From: Paragorgia papillata | Taxonomy: Eukaryota > Cnidaria > Anthozoa > Scleralcyonacea > Coralliidae | Direction: 5' to 3' | NCBI GenBank assembly: GCA_035771165.1 | Contig: JAWNZC010000408.1 | Location: forward strand, 2,294,001-2,358,000 | Length of the DNA stretch: 64,000 nucleotides | Part shown: positions 1 through 10,399 of the stretch, in pieces | How the letters are laid out: each line of letters starts with the position of its first letter | Position numbering within the stretch: position 1 is the stretch's first letter | Made by a program: the position numbers and the translations under genes | The notes under the pieces: model-generated | Told to the model about the DNA's origin: nothing | Database searches by the model: none | Seen by the model: only the letters and a program-made list of their open reading frames with translations

Positions 1-130
1 CGTTTATAGCTCTAACTGGTGAACCATTGCCATTAGTATGAAAGTTAGATTAGAATAATTAGAAACTTAGACCATGTAGCGGGTAGTCGCATGACAAACA
101 TTTCAAAGGTTATATGTTATTGATTAAAAT

Positions 131-590
131 AGTTGACTGACTGACAACATGCATGACTGCAAAACTGACTGGCTACATGACCGACCGACTGACTGCCTGT
201 CCAACCGACCGGACTGACTGGTTGATTTCCTTCCTTCCTTCCTTCCTTCCTTCCTTCCTTCCTTCCTTCCTTCCTTCCTTCCTTCCTTCCTTCCTTCCTT
301 CCTTCCTTCCTTCCTTCCTTCCTTCCTTCCTTCCTTCCTTCCTTCCTTCCTTCCTTCCTTCCTTCCTTCCTTCCTTCCTTCCTTCCTTCCTTCCTTCCTT
401 CCTTCCTTCCTTCCTTCCTTCCTTCCTTCCTTCCTTTCACCCCTCCCCTCCCCTCCCTCCCCCCGCCCTCCCTCCCTCCCGCCCTCCCTCCCTCCCGCCT
501 TCCCGCCTTCCCGCCTTCCCGCCTTCCCTCCTTCCCTCCTTCCCTCCTTCCCTCCTTCCCTCCTTCGTTCGTTCGTTCGTTGAAACACAT
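131..590. repeat. (CTTC)n microsatellite with C-rich flank
   Basis: A pure CTTC run of about 53 copies spans 226-437. It is preceded by a GACT-rich stretch (131-225) and followed by CCCTCC/TTCCCG variants to about 570 and a short TTCG run. The long reading frames across it (Lys/Glu/Gly-rich on one strand, Pro/Ser-rich on the other) are products of the repeat. It lies in the intron upstream of the first Patched-like exon in the window. Confidence 0.97.
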
Positions 591-734
591 CGTGTATCTT
601 AAGTTTAAATCGGGCATTTGGTAATATGCGACGCCAATTTCCATATGACTTTCATTGATCGATTTCAAAAACGATGTCTTGCTGCATAGATTTTCGGTCT
701 TTCGTTAACTTAGTAAATACTGTTTTTTCTTTAG

Positions 735-887
735 GCATCTCGCATTCGAGCGGTTATGAAGAGACTCACCGAGACTAAAGATCATGTAAAAGCAATGGAC
801 ACATTGAGGGATTTAGTTCAGGATGCTGGCTTAAGTTCCGACCCAATAGTCTACAATCGACTCATTTTGTTTGCTGAAAGCCACAAG
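735..887 (+). CDS. Patched/NPC1-like membrane protein, internal exon a
   Basis: This is the first of five in-frame exons of one gene; the 5' exons lie outside the window. It is preceded by a pyrimidine-rich acceptor (ttttttctttag) and ends at a gt donor (888-889). The 51 codons start and end in phase 0. They include AMDTLRDLVQDAGL and DPIVYNRLILFAESHK, which resemble the extracellular stretch just before the second transmembrane block of Patched-domain (RND superfamily) proteins. The next exon (2392) begins directly with the expected membrane segment. The family moves sterols or lipids, or acts in Hedgehog-type signalling; which applies here cannot be told. Confidence rests on the joined context of all five exons. 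Confidence 0.8.
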
Positions 888-1280
888 GTATAATAATGAA
901 CAATTTAACAGTATATGGCAGTGGCGCTGAGAGGTCCGAATATGGAAATTCTGCAATCCATCTGATTGTTTCATAAGCGGTCTGATATTTCCCGTATCCG
1001 CCCGCTCAGATCCGAAAGATATAAATAACTTGGTTTATCGGAGATAAAGAACCCAATTACAAATGCTCTTTGATTAATTAACGAAGAATTAAAGAAGCCA
1101 AACAAATTATCTAGGGTTTTTTCGTTCTGAATAAAAATAAATATTTGTTAAACAAAACGTTGCGAGTTTTGCAATGGCGTCTTGGCGTTTTCGTGTCTCT
1201 AACAATTTTAAGTTAAATAATAATTATTTCAGCAAGGTCATATAATAAACTACAGTACTTATTTACCTCGCTTGTTCGGT

Positions 1281-1390
1281 GTGTACTAGTAAAATATCGG
1301 ACCTCTGTTTTTTTTTTGCACGACTCAACTCGCTGCGCTCGTCTCGGTCCATACTAAAAAACATCGGTCTGACATTTTACTAGTAGACCT
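1281..1390. repeat. Short imperfect inverted repeat
   Basis: The arms carry TACTAGTAAAATATCGGACC on the left and its near-complement ending in TTTTACTAGTA on the right, around a T-run. This is a hairpin-type MITE in the intron. A second hairpin lies at 1651-1759, where CCATCGAGTTAT is matched by ATAACTCAATGG. Confidence 0.6.
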
Positions 1391-2007
1391 CACGCTCGGT
1401 CAATAAGTAGTTATTAGCGAGGTTCAGATCACAGAGGAGGGGCGAGTAGTGCTGGATATTCACCGAGCGTCTATCTACACTATTCATCGACACCGAGGTG
1501 AATAATTGTTTTAGCATATACTTCCCAAATGAAATAACAAGTTTAACATTCTTACATTTTTTGGTATTTTTATGCAAGACAGGGCCGCTAGCAACTTGGT
1601 GTACTCGATATTTGTCGACAAAACAGTTTTTACAACTTTTGGTTTGGCGTGGTCCATCGAGTTATTGATTCACGTGGGAAGTTGCGAGAGGGCGTAAGGC
1701 GATAGATTTTTAAGAGTGCTCTCCTAACTTCCCCAAGTGCATCCATAACTCAATGGAGCTTGCTAAGCCATGAACCATTTCTTTTATAACAGAAAATCAG
1801 ACACCAAACAACGGTTCAAAACAATATTTTATTTCCCTGATCAAAAATGAGTTTCTCATTACGTTTGAAATTGCCGCGCTCCATCGAGTTATGTAGCACG
1901 CACGGTAGCCAATCAGAAACGCCGTTATATTACATCTATGTGATAAATATTAATGGTAGAAAATTTTAAAGAAACATACCTGTGTACACTTTTCTACTTA
2001 ATTTAGT

Positions 2008-2294
2008 CATAGTCATTCAAAACATGGTCTGGAAGCTCTGCTAAAGTCTTTGTTCTATCTTTTTGTTTGCCTTTATGCATTTTTGTGCACGGTCACTGAA
2101 CTTGTATTTTAGTATAATGAACGAATTATCCAATAGCAACGTTTCAGTTCAATCACCCAACCGTATACTATTTAAATATTAATAAACCTGAAACAAAGGA
2201 TATGCACGGTGTAAGGTACGGTTCAACATAAAATTACAGCTCATAGGCGCATTGAAGTTTGCCGAATTTCCAGATCATATCTCTATTGACTATG
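2008..2294. mobile_element. MITE, CATAGTC family (copy 1)
   Basis: The ends are CATAGTCA and TGACTATG, with subterminal TGGTCTGGAA / TTCCAGATCA. The 7 bp on the left (atttagt) and right (atttagg) match at six of seven positions, as in the other copies with 7-bp duplications. Related copies are at 17528-18339 and 57890-58191. It has no coding capacity and lies in the intron before Patched-like exon b. Confidence 0.8.
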
Positions 2295-2391
2295 ATTTAG
2301 GTGACCGTTCTGTGTTTGTCCGTCATCTTGAACTTAAGAAAAAAAGGTCCTCGATACGAGGTTGATAATTATACTTCCGTTCATTGTTTAG

Positions 2392-2517
2392 GTTATCGAC
2401 GAAGAATTGTACCGAAATGTATTGCTTGCTATGGTTGTGGTCTTTCTTGTAACCTTGCTTATCATTGCCAGTCCAGTGACGTCAGTTTTAGTTTCTTTGT
2501 GCGTTGTTTTCACCGTG
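2392..2517 (+). CDS. Patched/NPC1-like membrane protein, internal exon b
   Basis: The 42 codons lie between an ag acceptor (2390-2391) and a consensus gtaagt donor (2518), phase 0 at both ends. The translation begins VIDEELYRN and continues as a long hydrophobic segment (LLAMVVVFLVTLLIIAS), then a second one (VLVSLCVVFTV). These are two membrane-spanning helices, as expected for the start of the second transmembrane block of an RND/Patched protein. A MITE sits only 8 nt beyond the exon end, inside the intron (2526-2645). Confidence 0.85.
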
Positions 2518-2525
2518 GTAAGTAA

Positions 2526-2645
2526 GGCCTGTTCCAAACGCCGCTCTTCTTATGTGCCGAACCTAATGATAATGACCTAAATCCTTTGTTTATGCTGATT
2601 TGCATTAGGTTCGGCGCATGAGAAGAGCGGCGTTTGGAACGGGCC
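2526..2645. mobile_element. 120-bp hairpin MITE with TAA duplication
   Basis: A near-perfect palindrome: GGCCTGTTCCAAACGCC at the left end and its complement ending GGAACGGGCC at the right. It is flanked by TAA at 2523-2525 and 2646-2648. A TAA/TTA target and short inverted-repeat form fit the PIF/Harbinger type. It begins 8 nt after the exon b boundary, just past the gtaagt donor. Confidence 0.88.
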
Positions 2646-2886
2646 TAAGATGCTTGTGATAACAAGTAAACGAGAATGCTAATGCCTGAAAAGTTTGTAT
2701 CAGAAAGTGTTACACGAGTTGAAATGTCTGTAAGTCAAGAATCATGTAACAAAGAACTAAAATTATGTCAGTCGCTCTTCAACATTCTCAGTTAAACCAC
2801 TGTTTATGAGGTCGGGTTTTCTCCGGGCGGAGGATATACACGAGTATGAAAACCCATCCAAAAGAATCTATAACCAAATAGTTTAA

Positions 2887-3339
2887 AGTACCTATGAAAC
2901 GAAAATTAAGTCTGTCTTATATGAAAGATCACTTAGAGTAACATCTTTTGTAGTTTTTCGTTTCCTTGCTTCGTTTTGGAGATATTTCAGTTTGTTTGAT
3001 ATGCAAATTTGACTTATGAGATAACTTTACGTCACAGTTTGCACAATGACTTATCGCAAAGTGTTCTACATCTTTGTTATTATCGAACAAAAGCACTTGA
3101 CGAATTAGGAACCATGTGCGAGTGTTTCTCCTACAACAGAGTCTGTAAATTTTAAGTGTTTTTGTTTGACAATAACAAAGATATATAATCTTTTGTGCAA
3201 AGTGTGGCGTAAAGTTATCTTATAAGTTAAATTTACATATCAAACAAACTGAAATATCTCAACAACGAAGGAAGGAAACAAAAAACTGCAAAAGATGTTA
3301 CTTTGTCATTTCAAACTTAATTTTCGTTTCATAGGCACT
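2887..3339. mobile_element. TTAA-flanked MITE (453 bp)
   Basis: The ends are AGTACCTATGAAACG and the matching CGTTTCATAGGCACT, flanked by TTAA at 2883-2886 and 3340-3343. Arms of about 200 bp pair along most of the element. The TTAA target suggests piggyBac or Kolobok mobilisation (inference). No reading frame was recognised. Confidence 0.85.
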
Positions 3340-3559
3340 TTAATATATAAGATTCTCAAAATCATTAATAATTCATGAGATAATTAGCCAATCAGAGAAA
3401 TATATTTGGTCATGTGCATGAGCTTTGAAACCCGGTAAAGGCCGCGCAAACTGAATTCATAATTAAGAAATCAGATAATAAACGGCACAAACAAAGAACC
3501 GTTTATTACCACATTTCATTAACCGTTTATTACACCATTGTCTATTCTGATATGTGACT

Positions 3560-3960
3560 AATATCACCAAGTCCCTCGCGAATCTTACTATATAATAGAC
3601 GATTGAGAAGCTATTTCATAAACTCGTGTATCGTATTTTACCACAAACACTCGAGAACAACAAAAATCACTCGGCCTATAACGCCTATTACCTCGTAATT
3701 TTCATTGTTCTCTCGTGTTTGTAAAACATCCGAAAACAATAAAAATCACTCGCCCTGCAGCCTCGTGATATTCATAATTCTCGTATGTCTTACAAACACT
3801 CGAGAACAAGTAACAATTATTCGCCGATAAATACATGTCTTCTCGTGTTTGTAACTCTTGGTAACACGTGTTTGAGCCTGATAAATACATGTCTTCTCGT
3901 GTTTGTAACTCTTGGTAAAACACTCCCACTCGTTTATGAAATATTACGTCTAGTAACGAA
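3560..3960. repeat. Short tandem and dispersed repeats
   Basis: A unit of about 59 bp built on GATAAATACATGTCTTCTCG and TGTTTGTAACTCTTGG occurs twice (about 3828-3920). Looser CTCGTGTTTGTAA-type repeats precede it from 3650. No gene is seen here. The sequence after it (3965-3995, GACGTTTCGAGCGGAGCCC) is a dispersed repeat with a related copy near 10635. Confidence 0.6.
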
Positions 3961-4215
3961 ACACTGACGTTTCGAGCGGAGCCCTTCATCAGAGTAAATC
4001 AATCTGATGAAATTAAATAGAGCAGGGTTTATATATGCCGAAAGGATGACGTCTATTGAAAGCAGCCAATCAAATGCTCGGGGAGTAAACAAGCTAATAA
4101 TTTATGAGATGCGAAAATGTTAAATCGTTTGCTATTTTACAATATTATTATTATAATCAGATTAAGGGGGAGGAAAAACTTGTACGATCTTAAATAAAAT
4201 AAAAACGTTCGTTAA

Positions 4216-5078
4216 GCCCCTAGAAATAAATTGTCTGGAAACGCAGTCAAAGTCTTTGTTATAAGTTTTTGTTCACGTTTGTGCACTTTCGCGTTTGCTG
4301 AACACATTGTATTTTGGGTACAATAAAGCAATCAGCCAATAGCAGCGTTGCTGTATAAACATCAATAAACGTAAAACAACTGATTTGTGCACTTTCAGGT
4401 CACCCTCAACATAAATTACCGCTCATTGTCAGCCGCTTTGATGTTCACCGCGTTTCCAGACAATTTAAAGTGCATATAAACCCTACACAGTTTTTATTTG
4501 TTTGTATAGATCACGGCAAAAGAACTGATAAGTTATTTTACAGTTTTTGATTTGGTCCATTCGTTTCGGAGATATCTTGCTTCAAACATCGGCAAAATGC
4601 TCCAATTTGATCGTCCCACGAAAAATTGCCGCAAATATTATACGACCAAAATAGGACCTGGAACCGACAAGGCGTAACGTCATTTAAGAAACGTCAACAC
4701 TGATCGCTCTGTCACTAGCCGTGTACGCACGAAGTTTTCCATACTAAGTTTAGCTTTAAAATTCGTCGAATATTTGCAGCTTAATAATTATAGTAATGCC
4801 AGATAGGTGTGCTGTATACGGTTGCTCAAACACGGCAGTGTAGCCGATGACGTCAAATTAAATTTGATTTTTGACTTAAGTGACGTCACAGGTGTCTCGC
4901 CCCAATCCTCTATAATTTGCGGCTTTTTCATTTAAATAGCTATGTTTAAAGCGAGATATCTCTGGAATGAATGGACCAAATCAAAAACTGTAAAATAACT
5001 TATCAGCTCTTTTTGCGTCCTGTATACTGAAAACTGTGTTGGGTTTATGTGCACTTTAACTCTAGGGACTATGACAGA
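4216..5078. mobile_element. MITE of the CCTAGAA family, split by a TTAA element
   Basis: The left end (cctagaaataaattgtctgg) and right end (ccagacaattta ... ctctagggactatg) match the uninterrupted copy at 8841-9105. The right terminus is separated by a nested element at 4469-5055. Interior motifs such as CACATTGTATTTT and AATAGCAGCG are shared with the 8841 copy. It is non-coding. Confidence 0.72.
4469..5055. mobile_element. TTAA-flanked MITE (587 bp) nested in the previous one
   Basis: It is flanked by TTAA at 4465-4468 and 5056-5059. The terminal repeats are AGTGCATATAAACCC and GGGTTTATGTGCACT, with about 100 bp of paired arms (e.g. GATAAGTTATTTTACAG against its complement near 4995). Comparison with the copy at 8841-9105 shows the empty site. 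Confidence 0.85.
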
Positions 5079-5124
5079 CGTTTGTTGGACGTTCGTCAAG
5101 CTCAATTACTCAGAAAAGATTTTT

Positions 5125-5215
5125 GAGCCCCAGAAAGGGTTCGAACCTGCAACTTTCTAATGACCGGTTAGCGCTTTGAGTCCATAAGGCTCGTCTCGTA
5201 TGTAGAGCTAAGGTT
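5125..5215 (-). repeat. tRNA-derived SINE-like fragment
   Basis: On the - strand the segment reads GGACTCAAAGCGCTAACCGG and then GCAGGTTCGAACCC, which fits the T-arm/B-box of a polymerase III promoter (GGTTCGAANCC). It does not fold as an obvious complete tRNA, so a tRNA-derived SINE head is more likely than a functional tRNA gene. Confidence 0.5.
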
Positions 5216-5330
5216 GCAAATGAGATGCACCTAAAATGATATGAATGATAAGTTGTACAGTATGTAAGTTGTACAACTTATCATATCACGTTAGCTGCGT
5301 CTCATATGCAAACGCTACCACTTAGGTCTC

Positions 5331-5412
5331 CATCTGAGCCTCAGTGGCTCAATGGTTAGAGCGTCTAAGCAGTCATTAGGTTGCAGATGCGATAGATGTG
5401 AGAGCTCCACTA
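5331..5412 (+). repeat. tRNA-like sequence, inverted partner of 5125-5215
   Basis: GAGCCTCAGTGGCTCAATGG followed by TTAGAGCGTCTAAGCAGTCA resembles a tRNA 5' half with an A-box-like TGGCTCAATGG. The B-box is degenerate (GGTTGCAGATGCG). It faces the - strand copy at 5125-5215 across a small palindrome (GATAAGTTGTACA, 5246-5283), so the whole forms a head-to-head SINE-like unit. Confidence 0.42.
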
Positions 5413-5454
5413 CTTGAAGTGGTCAGAACGCCGACGTCTTTTTTATAACCGTTA

Positions 5455-5601
5455 AGGCTGATTTCCAGTCAGTGGAATTTTGCGAGCGGGCGGAATTTTT
5501 CTTTGTCTTGTGAGCTCTCGAGCGGAACTAATCTAATTCAGAGCACAAAAGACAGAAAAATTCCGCCCGCTTTCAAAATTCCACTGACTGGAAATCAGCC
5601 T
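5455..5601. mobile_element. 147-bp MITE with TTA duplication
   Basis: The terminal repeats are AGGCTGATTTCCAGTCAGTG and its complement, with arms of about 60 bp. It is flanked by TTA at 5452-5454 and 5602-5604. The short inverted-repeat form and TWA target fit PIF/Harbinger. It lies 92 bp upstream of Patched-like exon c. Confidence 0.88.
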
Positions 5602-5693
5602 TTACGTGTTTGCCGGTCTGTTGTGATCTTTAACCTGCGCCCAAACATTTTTTGAGTTCAGATCAGTACTCACGATGGTGAATGATTTTACAG

Positions 5694-5838
5694 GTTGATG
5701 TGGCAGGACTCATGTATTTTTGGGATCTAACCATTGACACAGTATCTACAGTGATCATCATCATTGCTGTTGGATTGTCTGTAGACTATGCGTCGCATGT
5801 TGGTCATACATTTTTGGTAAAATCTGGAACCCGTGCAG
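5694..5838 (+). CDS. Patched/NPC1-like membrane protein, internal exon c
   Basis: The acceptor is tttacag (ag at 5692-5693) and the donor gtaaat follows at 5839. The exon begins in phase 0 and leaves one nucleotide for the next codon. It encodes VDVAGLMYFWDLTIDTVSTV, then a membrane helix and GLSVDYASHVGHTF. The G-L-S-V-D-Y-x-x-H motif is the family signature of the fourth helix of the second transmembrane block in NPC1, Patched and PTCHD3-like proteins; its Asp is tied to proton coupling in the RND superfamily. This exon gives the strongest family assignment. The order of helices matches exon b before it and exon d after it. Confidence 0.92.
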
Positions 5839-6072
5839 GTAAATACGAAAATCCTGATTACTTATATTGATTCCTTTTCCTGTTTTTCTATTTAAAATAA
5901 TTACTCTGATTATAATGGTGGCCACTAAAAGGGATCACTCAAAAGGACCCTCTCAGTCTTTCCTCAACTTTTCCAAAATATGTCGTCAAATTTTTTTTCT
6001 AAATTTATCGTCAAGTTTCAGCGACTCTCAAGAATTTAGCAATCTTTTGGATAACCTAACCACAACAAAAAC

Positions 6073-6797
6073 CTTAACCCTTTGAGGCCTGGACCAGGTC
6101 TGGACCTCTCCTAGCCTCCTTCGCAGACGTCTTTTGGGCTTTTGTTCCCGCCCACCAACGTCTGCTCTACGGAGCACGAAATTCCTTTCCTGAAGCGGAC
6201 CAATCACAGCTAACTTCCCAAATTTTGGGAAGCTGACCTATTGACCTTCAAGATCTAATCGAGGCGTGAAACTCGGAGTAGCAAACTAAATATATCAAGC
6301 CCTGCCTTTGGTCTTATGGAGTTGCTGGTCATATACTATATAGTCGTGGTTGTCTCACCACTTGTGGGCCTAATGAAAGACCAGGTCAACAAACTGCGAA
6401 AAATCGGGATTTCTGCTGTATTCTGCGGCGGTTCTGTAGCCCACAAGGCGTCTGCGAAGGAGGATAGACATCCCCGTAAAATTTATTATTCGCTAGATAC
6501 ATTTCGCCGAAACTTGTAGCCTTTTCAAAAACGTTCGCGCAGATCTATTTACACGGGCATCAAGGACACATAATACCATTCTTCGTAAACTTCGTAAACT
6601 TCTAAGCTGTACTACGCAAAATATAAGCTTTCAATGAAACTAGTTCGCTTCAGATAATCCCTGTACACCTTTGGGCTTTTGTTTACAACCATTAACTTCT
6701 CTCACGCTCTCTTACGCTTCACATTGATTTTCACGCATAGTTATTTGCATAGCCAGATAAAATACTAAAGAGTCGTCTTCAGGGCTTCAAAGGGTTA
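6073..6797. mobile_element. TIR element carrying a RecQ-like helicase fragment
   Basis: The ends are TTAACCCTTTGAGGCCT and GGGCTTCAAAGGGTTAA, about 725 bp apart. Inside is a coding remnant of a helicase (6342-6444). No transposase is present. The flanking intron bases give no clear target duplication beyond the TTAA-like terminus. It sits in the intron between Patched-like exons c and d. Confidence 0.6.
6342..6444 (+). pseudogene. RecQ-like helicase exon fragment
   Basis: The sequence reads VVVSPLVGLMKDQVNKLRKI followed by GISAVFCGG. This resembles the stretch of RecQ-family ATP-dependent DNA helicases that follows the Walker A segment (V-S-P-L-x-x-L-M-x-D-Q-V). It is preceded by an acceptor-like tatatag, so it may have been captured as an exon. 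There is no upstream Walker A and no downstream DExH, and the frame ends within about 60 codons. A complementary piece with Walker A lies at 30526-30775 on the other strand in a different element. A nonfunctional fragment is the only reasonable reading. Confidence 0.65.
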
Positions 6798-6799
6798 AC

Positions 6800-8174
6800 C
6801 CTGGTCGGAAATCTAGTTCATATAGCCAGAAATACGTGACATTTGAGTCTGCAAGACATACTTGTCTTTGTCAGCGTTTTACGTACAGCGCATGAGTAAT
6901 CGGAATATTTCCTGATATTCGTCTGACTTCGGCTTCCTTAGGATGGTCCAAAAGTAAGCGGCAAATATGTCTAAAATAATGCGTGCGTCGATTTTCAAAC
7001 CATGGTAAATAAAACAAGCAGACAACAAGCATTCAATTCAATACCAAAAGAGTTGCGATACTGCAGAATATCGCGGAGTTATGGCAATTTTAAAACGTGG
7101 ATGTTTAGATTGTCGACCCAGAGTTTGTTGGTCATATTATGCTTTATATAATACAACAGCGAAATGGACAAGCGAAAGTAGGGTAAAATGTTAAGCTATT
7201 ACTTAAACCAGCAACCTCAGACATTGAACTCACATAAACAGATTTCGCATGTTTGATTTTGTGGATGTTACGACTTCACGAGCGGTTTTAAATATGTAAC
7301 TAGGAGTTTAGTTCGTACTAACACAGACTAAACCATAGAGAACCAACCAATTTTATATATTTTCTGAGGGACAACCGAAAGTTTGCCAATAGGGCTCTAT
7401 TTTTAGTCCATGATATTCTTCAACATTAACCTTAATAAGATCTGATTTCGAGAAACAATACATCATCTTTGTCTATATCAAACAAATACGCGCGCCCCTA
7501 TATAATTTAATATGCAAATTGTGCGAGTTCAATGAGCCACATTGGCCTCGACGCGGTATTGCGCAATCGGATGTCGCGTATTTCTGGCAATGCTTACCGC
7601 CTAGCTTTTTGGAAAAGCATATTTGACGACATTTTGATATGACCGTGGAAAGACTGGTAGGGTCCTTTTGTCTTTTGATTCATCCCATTTAGTCAAGACC
7701 GCTTATAATTTCCGAGCACGCGCGAGTAATATCTGACCGCGCCTCGGACCCAGACCTTCAGATTTTCACTTTTTCCATGCAATGCCACTTTTTATTGATA
7801 TCTATGATGAAATGAATTAGTGAATCTTTTTTACTGGTGGTAGCAGCTATTTCATTGTAATTTGAAAAAAAGTGCTATTCAGTATAAGTACTTTTATTTT
7901 CTATTATTATACGGCACAAGCTACTTCCGGTGAAATTGCGTGCTTTGATTGGCTAAGAAGCGTCACCGGTCCGGGTTTACGGGTTTGTTTACAAAAGAAC
8001 AACGAAAGAAGCACAAAGTTTTACGATCCTGAAAGCAAAACAACCGAAGGACATTGATAATTGATCGGTGTCACAAGGTGTTTTATGTGCATAGTTTCAA
8101 GTGATTTCGTCTAACAAATTTAGAGATATAACTGATTTTGCTATGTAAACACTGTAGCCTGCTCCTGACGTCAG
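6800..8174. other. Intron sequence, no recognised gene
   Basis: AT-rich intron sequence between the RecQ-carrying element and the hAT-type MITE. Short open frames are present (e.g. 7872-8057 +) but none resembles a known family or has splice context. No strong inverted repeat was seen. Confidence 0.6.
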
Positions 8175-8182
8175 AGTCTATC

Positions 8183-8479
8183 CAGTGGCGGATTACCTAT
8201 GGGGCAAAGGGGGCATTTGCCCCCGGCCCCAGATTCTGACCGGCTCAAAAAAATGAGTGAATAAAAACTAGCCTGAGAAAATCACACGCTATCTCAGCCA
8301 CGGGCCCTCTTCTGTTTGAAAGAGGGAGGGGAGTGGCGCCTGAGGAAACCTAAGTACGAACCTCCGATGATCCGATCAACTTACGCTTTCAGTTCACCGT
8401 ACTCCGGGGGTGGCTCTCAGTTTGTGACCGGCCCTAAAATATTTTTGCCCCTGGCCCTGGGAAGGTTAATCCGGCACTG
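8183..8479. mobile_element. hAT-type MITE (297 bp) with 8-bp duplication
   Basis: The ends are CAGTGGCGGATTACC and GGTTAATCCGGCACTG. A perfect 8-bp duplication AGTCTATC flanks it (8175-8182 and 8480-8487). CAGTGGCGGAT termini with 8-bp duplications are typical of hAT elements. The interior is non-coding and includes TTTGCCCC repeats near both ends. Confidence 0.93.
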
Positions 8480-8487
8480 AGTCTATC

Positions 8488-8620
8488 TCATTTACATATT
8501 AAACAAATTGAAATATCTTGAAAACGAAGAAAGATACGAAAAAATCGTAAAAGAACTTCTATTACAATTTTATGAGTTCTTTCAAATTAGACAAACTTAA
8601 TTTTTGTTGCCAATACCCTT
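8488..8620. mobile_element. Right part of a TTAA-type MITE
   Basis: CATTTACATATTAAACAAAT and the following GAAATATC plus AACTTAATTTTTGTT match the right half of the element at 2887-3339. It ends at TTAA (8621-8624). The left half is not recognisable; the hAT MITE at 8183 lies where it should continue. Confidence 0.55.
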
Positions 8621-8840
8621 TTAAGGAAAATTCAGCCATTAAATGCGGCAGAAGTTCGACGTTTGATACCATTAAACTCGGCGCATTGAATTCGACAGCT
8701 TCTCGCATCGTGCTGTCTTTCGAACACCAAACCTCTATGTCGAATTCAATTCATAAATTATGACTCCGGACAATTTAATTCTAGGAATTATGGTCACATC
8801 GAGGACGGCACTAGAAAAATTCGGTTAAGCTTGGTTCATT

Positions 8841-9105
8841 CATAGTCCTAGAATTAAATTGTCTGGAAACGCGGTGAACATCAAAGCGGCTAACAATGAG
8901 CTGCGAGATTTATGTTGAGGTTGGCCTGAAAGTGCACAAATAGTTCGTTTTACGTTCATTATTAATATTTATTCAGCAACGCTGTTATTGGCTGATTGCT
9001 TCATTACACCAAAAATACAATGTGTTCAACAAGCGTGAAGGTGAACAAAAACATAGAACAAAAACTTTGGCCGCGTTTCCAGACAATTTATTTCTAGGGA
9101 CTATG
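8841..9105. mobile_element. MITE, CATAGTCCTAGAA family, intact copy
   Basis: The ends are CATAGTCCTAGAATTAAATT and a right terminus CTAGGGACTATG. Subterminal TGTCTGGAAACGC is matched by GCGTTTCCAGACA. It is the reference copy for the interrupted element at 4216-5078. It is non-coding; the short frames across it are incidental. Confidence 0.8.
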
Positions 9106-9420
9106 ATTGATTCAACCTGCGTACGAGATGTAATATATCCAACACGAATGAATACACGAGCGGTGTTCGTCCTCCAATTTCTAAATACAGCCAAAAAGGT
9201 TGAAAGTATACGAGCCGAAGCCGAGTTTTTTTTAACCAGCTAGTGTTTGGATATAGCTTCTCAAACGAATCAATATTTTAAGAGAAAATCGACCTCGAAG
9301 TTTGCTAAATTTGACCGTGATCTTCCTCTGATTTCTAAATATTGATTAAATATTGATTTGTTTTGAATTTTCCTCATGAATTATTAATAACTTTGAGAAA
9401 GATACCCTTTCTTTCCTTAG

Positions 9421-9542
9421 AGCGAACTGTAAAGACATTTCGTGATATTGGTCCGGCAGTGTGGAATGGAGGTTTTAGTACATTCCTGGCTATCCTGCCT
9501 CTGGCAACCTCTGAGTCTCATGTCTTTACCACTTTCTTCAGG
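9421..9542 (+). CDS. Patched/NPC1-like membrane protein, internal exon d
   Basis: The acceptor is tttccttag (ag at 9419-9420) and the donor gtaagt follows at 9543. With the single G left by exon c the frame is restored (GAG-CGA-ACT), and the exon ends in phase 0. It encodes ERTVKTFRDIGPAVWNGGFS, then a hydrophobic segment and FTTFFR. The R-x-x-x-x-L/I-x-x-x-G-x-x-V-x-x-G pattern and the loop before the penultimate helix are usual for PTCHD3/NPC1-like proteins. Codon phase across both introns supports a functional gene. Confidence 0.9.
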
Positions 9543-9827
9543 GTAAGTTACTACACCAGTTTTTGCGTTATTCTTAGAAGGACGTGCTGGAATAAGCGTC
9601 AGTCAAAAAGTGTTGATGGAAATGTGATTAGTCGTACAATAACTGCTCTGGTACCCGACAATACTGCACTTATTCCGATTACGCGCCATGGGGCGTCCGA
9701 ATCGAGGGCCTTTTTACTTTGTAGATGGCCCAGGCCCGCGCGTTCCCATAGATTTATTGCTAATTCCTTACTGTGCGCTAATAATCTGCCCAGTGCCCAA
9801 TTTTAGCGAATTAAAGCTACTGTTACA

Positions 9828-10258
9828 CGATGCGATTTTTCTTGCAACTTGCAACAAATTTACCCATTGAAAAAAATCGCAAGTTGCCTAGAGGGGTGTT
9901 ACATGCAGACACATTTTCCTCGAGTATGTCATCGTCACGTTTATCCGCCATGTTTTATGTTCCAGGAGCGTTTGGCCCCAGTCCCGAGTGCGCGCGGTAT
10001 CCCGAAATTCTCACACCTGATTGGCTAGCCTTCAAAAGAATTGTGCTGCAAGTTGCAGGAAGGGTGTTACACGTTCAGCAACTTGCGAACTTTGTTGCAA
10101 GTTGCAGCAAAAAGTAGAACCCATCCAACTTTACTTGCAACTTGCAACACGGCAAAAGTAACAAAATCGCAAGTTGCTACGGGGTGCTACACAGTGCGAT
10201 TTTTTTGCAACCTGCAACATTCAGTGATCTGTTGCAAGTTGCCAGAAAAATCGCATCG
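9828..10258. mobile_element. Foldback element built of TTGCAACTTGCAA units
   Basis: The ends are CGATGCGATTTTTCTTGCAA and its complement at the right (TTGCCAGAAAAATCGCATCG). The interior repeats CAACTTGCAAC in both orientations and GGGTGTTACACG-like units. It resembles the minisatellite-bearing foldbacks at 21017-21318 and inside 49500-52910. It is non-coding despite several open frames. Confidence 0.75.
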
Positions 10259-10399
10259 ACAGCGCACCCTAACCCAAGCAGATAATTCTGAAAATCAACG
10301 TGGCGTTAAAGTGACAATGAAGTGAAAAACTCGATGGTATTTTTGTTTGTTTTTTAACGAATAGAGGAGCATGGCAGGAGTATTAACAGAAAACTTTTA

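Noticed and set aside
117..668. Long Lys/Glu/Gly- and Pro/Ser-rich frames on both strands
   Set aside because: They are translations of the (CTTC)n microsatellite and its C-rich flank; both strands are open at once only because the repeat lacks stops.
5331..5412. Functional tRNA gene
   Set aside because: The A-box region is acceptable, but the T-arm/B-box is degenerate and an acceptor stem could not be closed. A SINE-like remnant is more likely.
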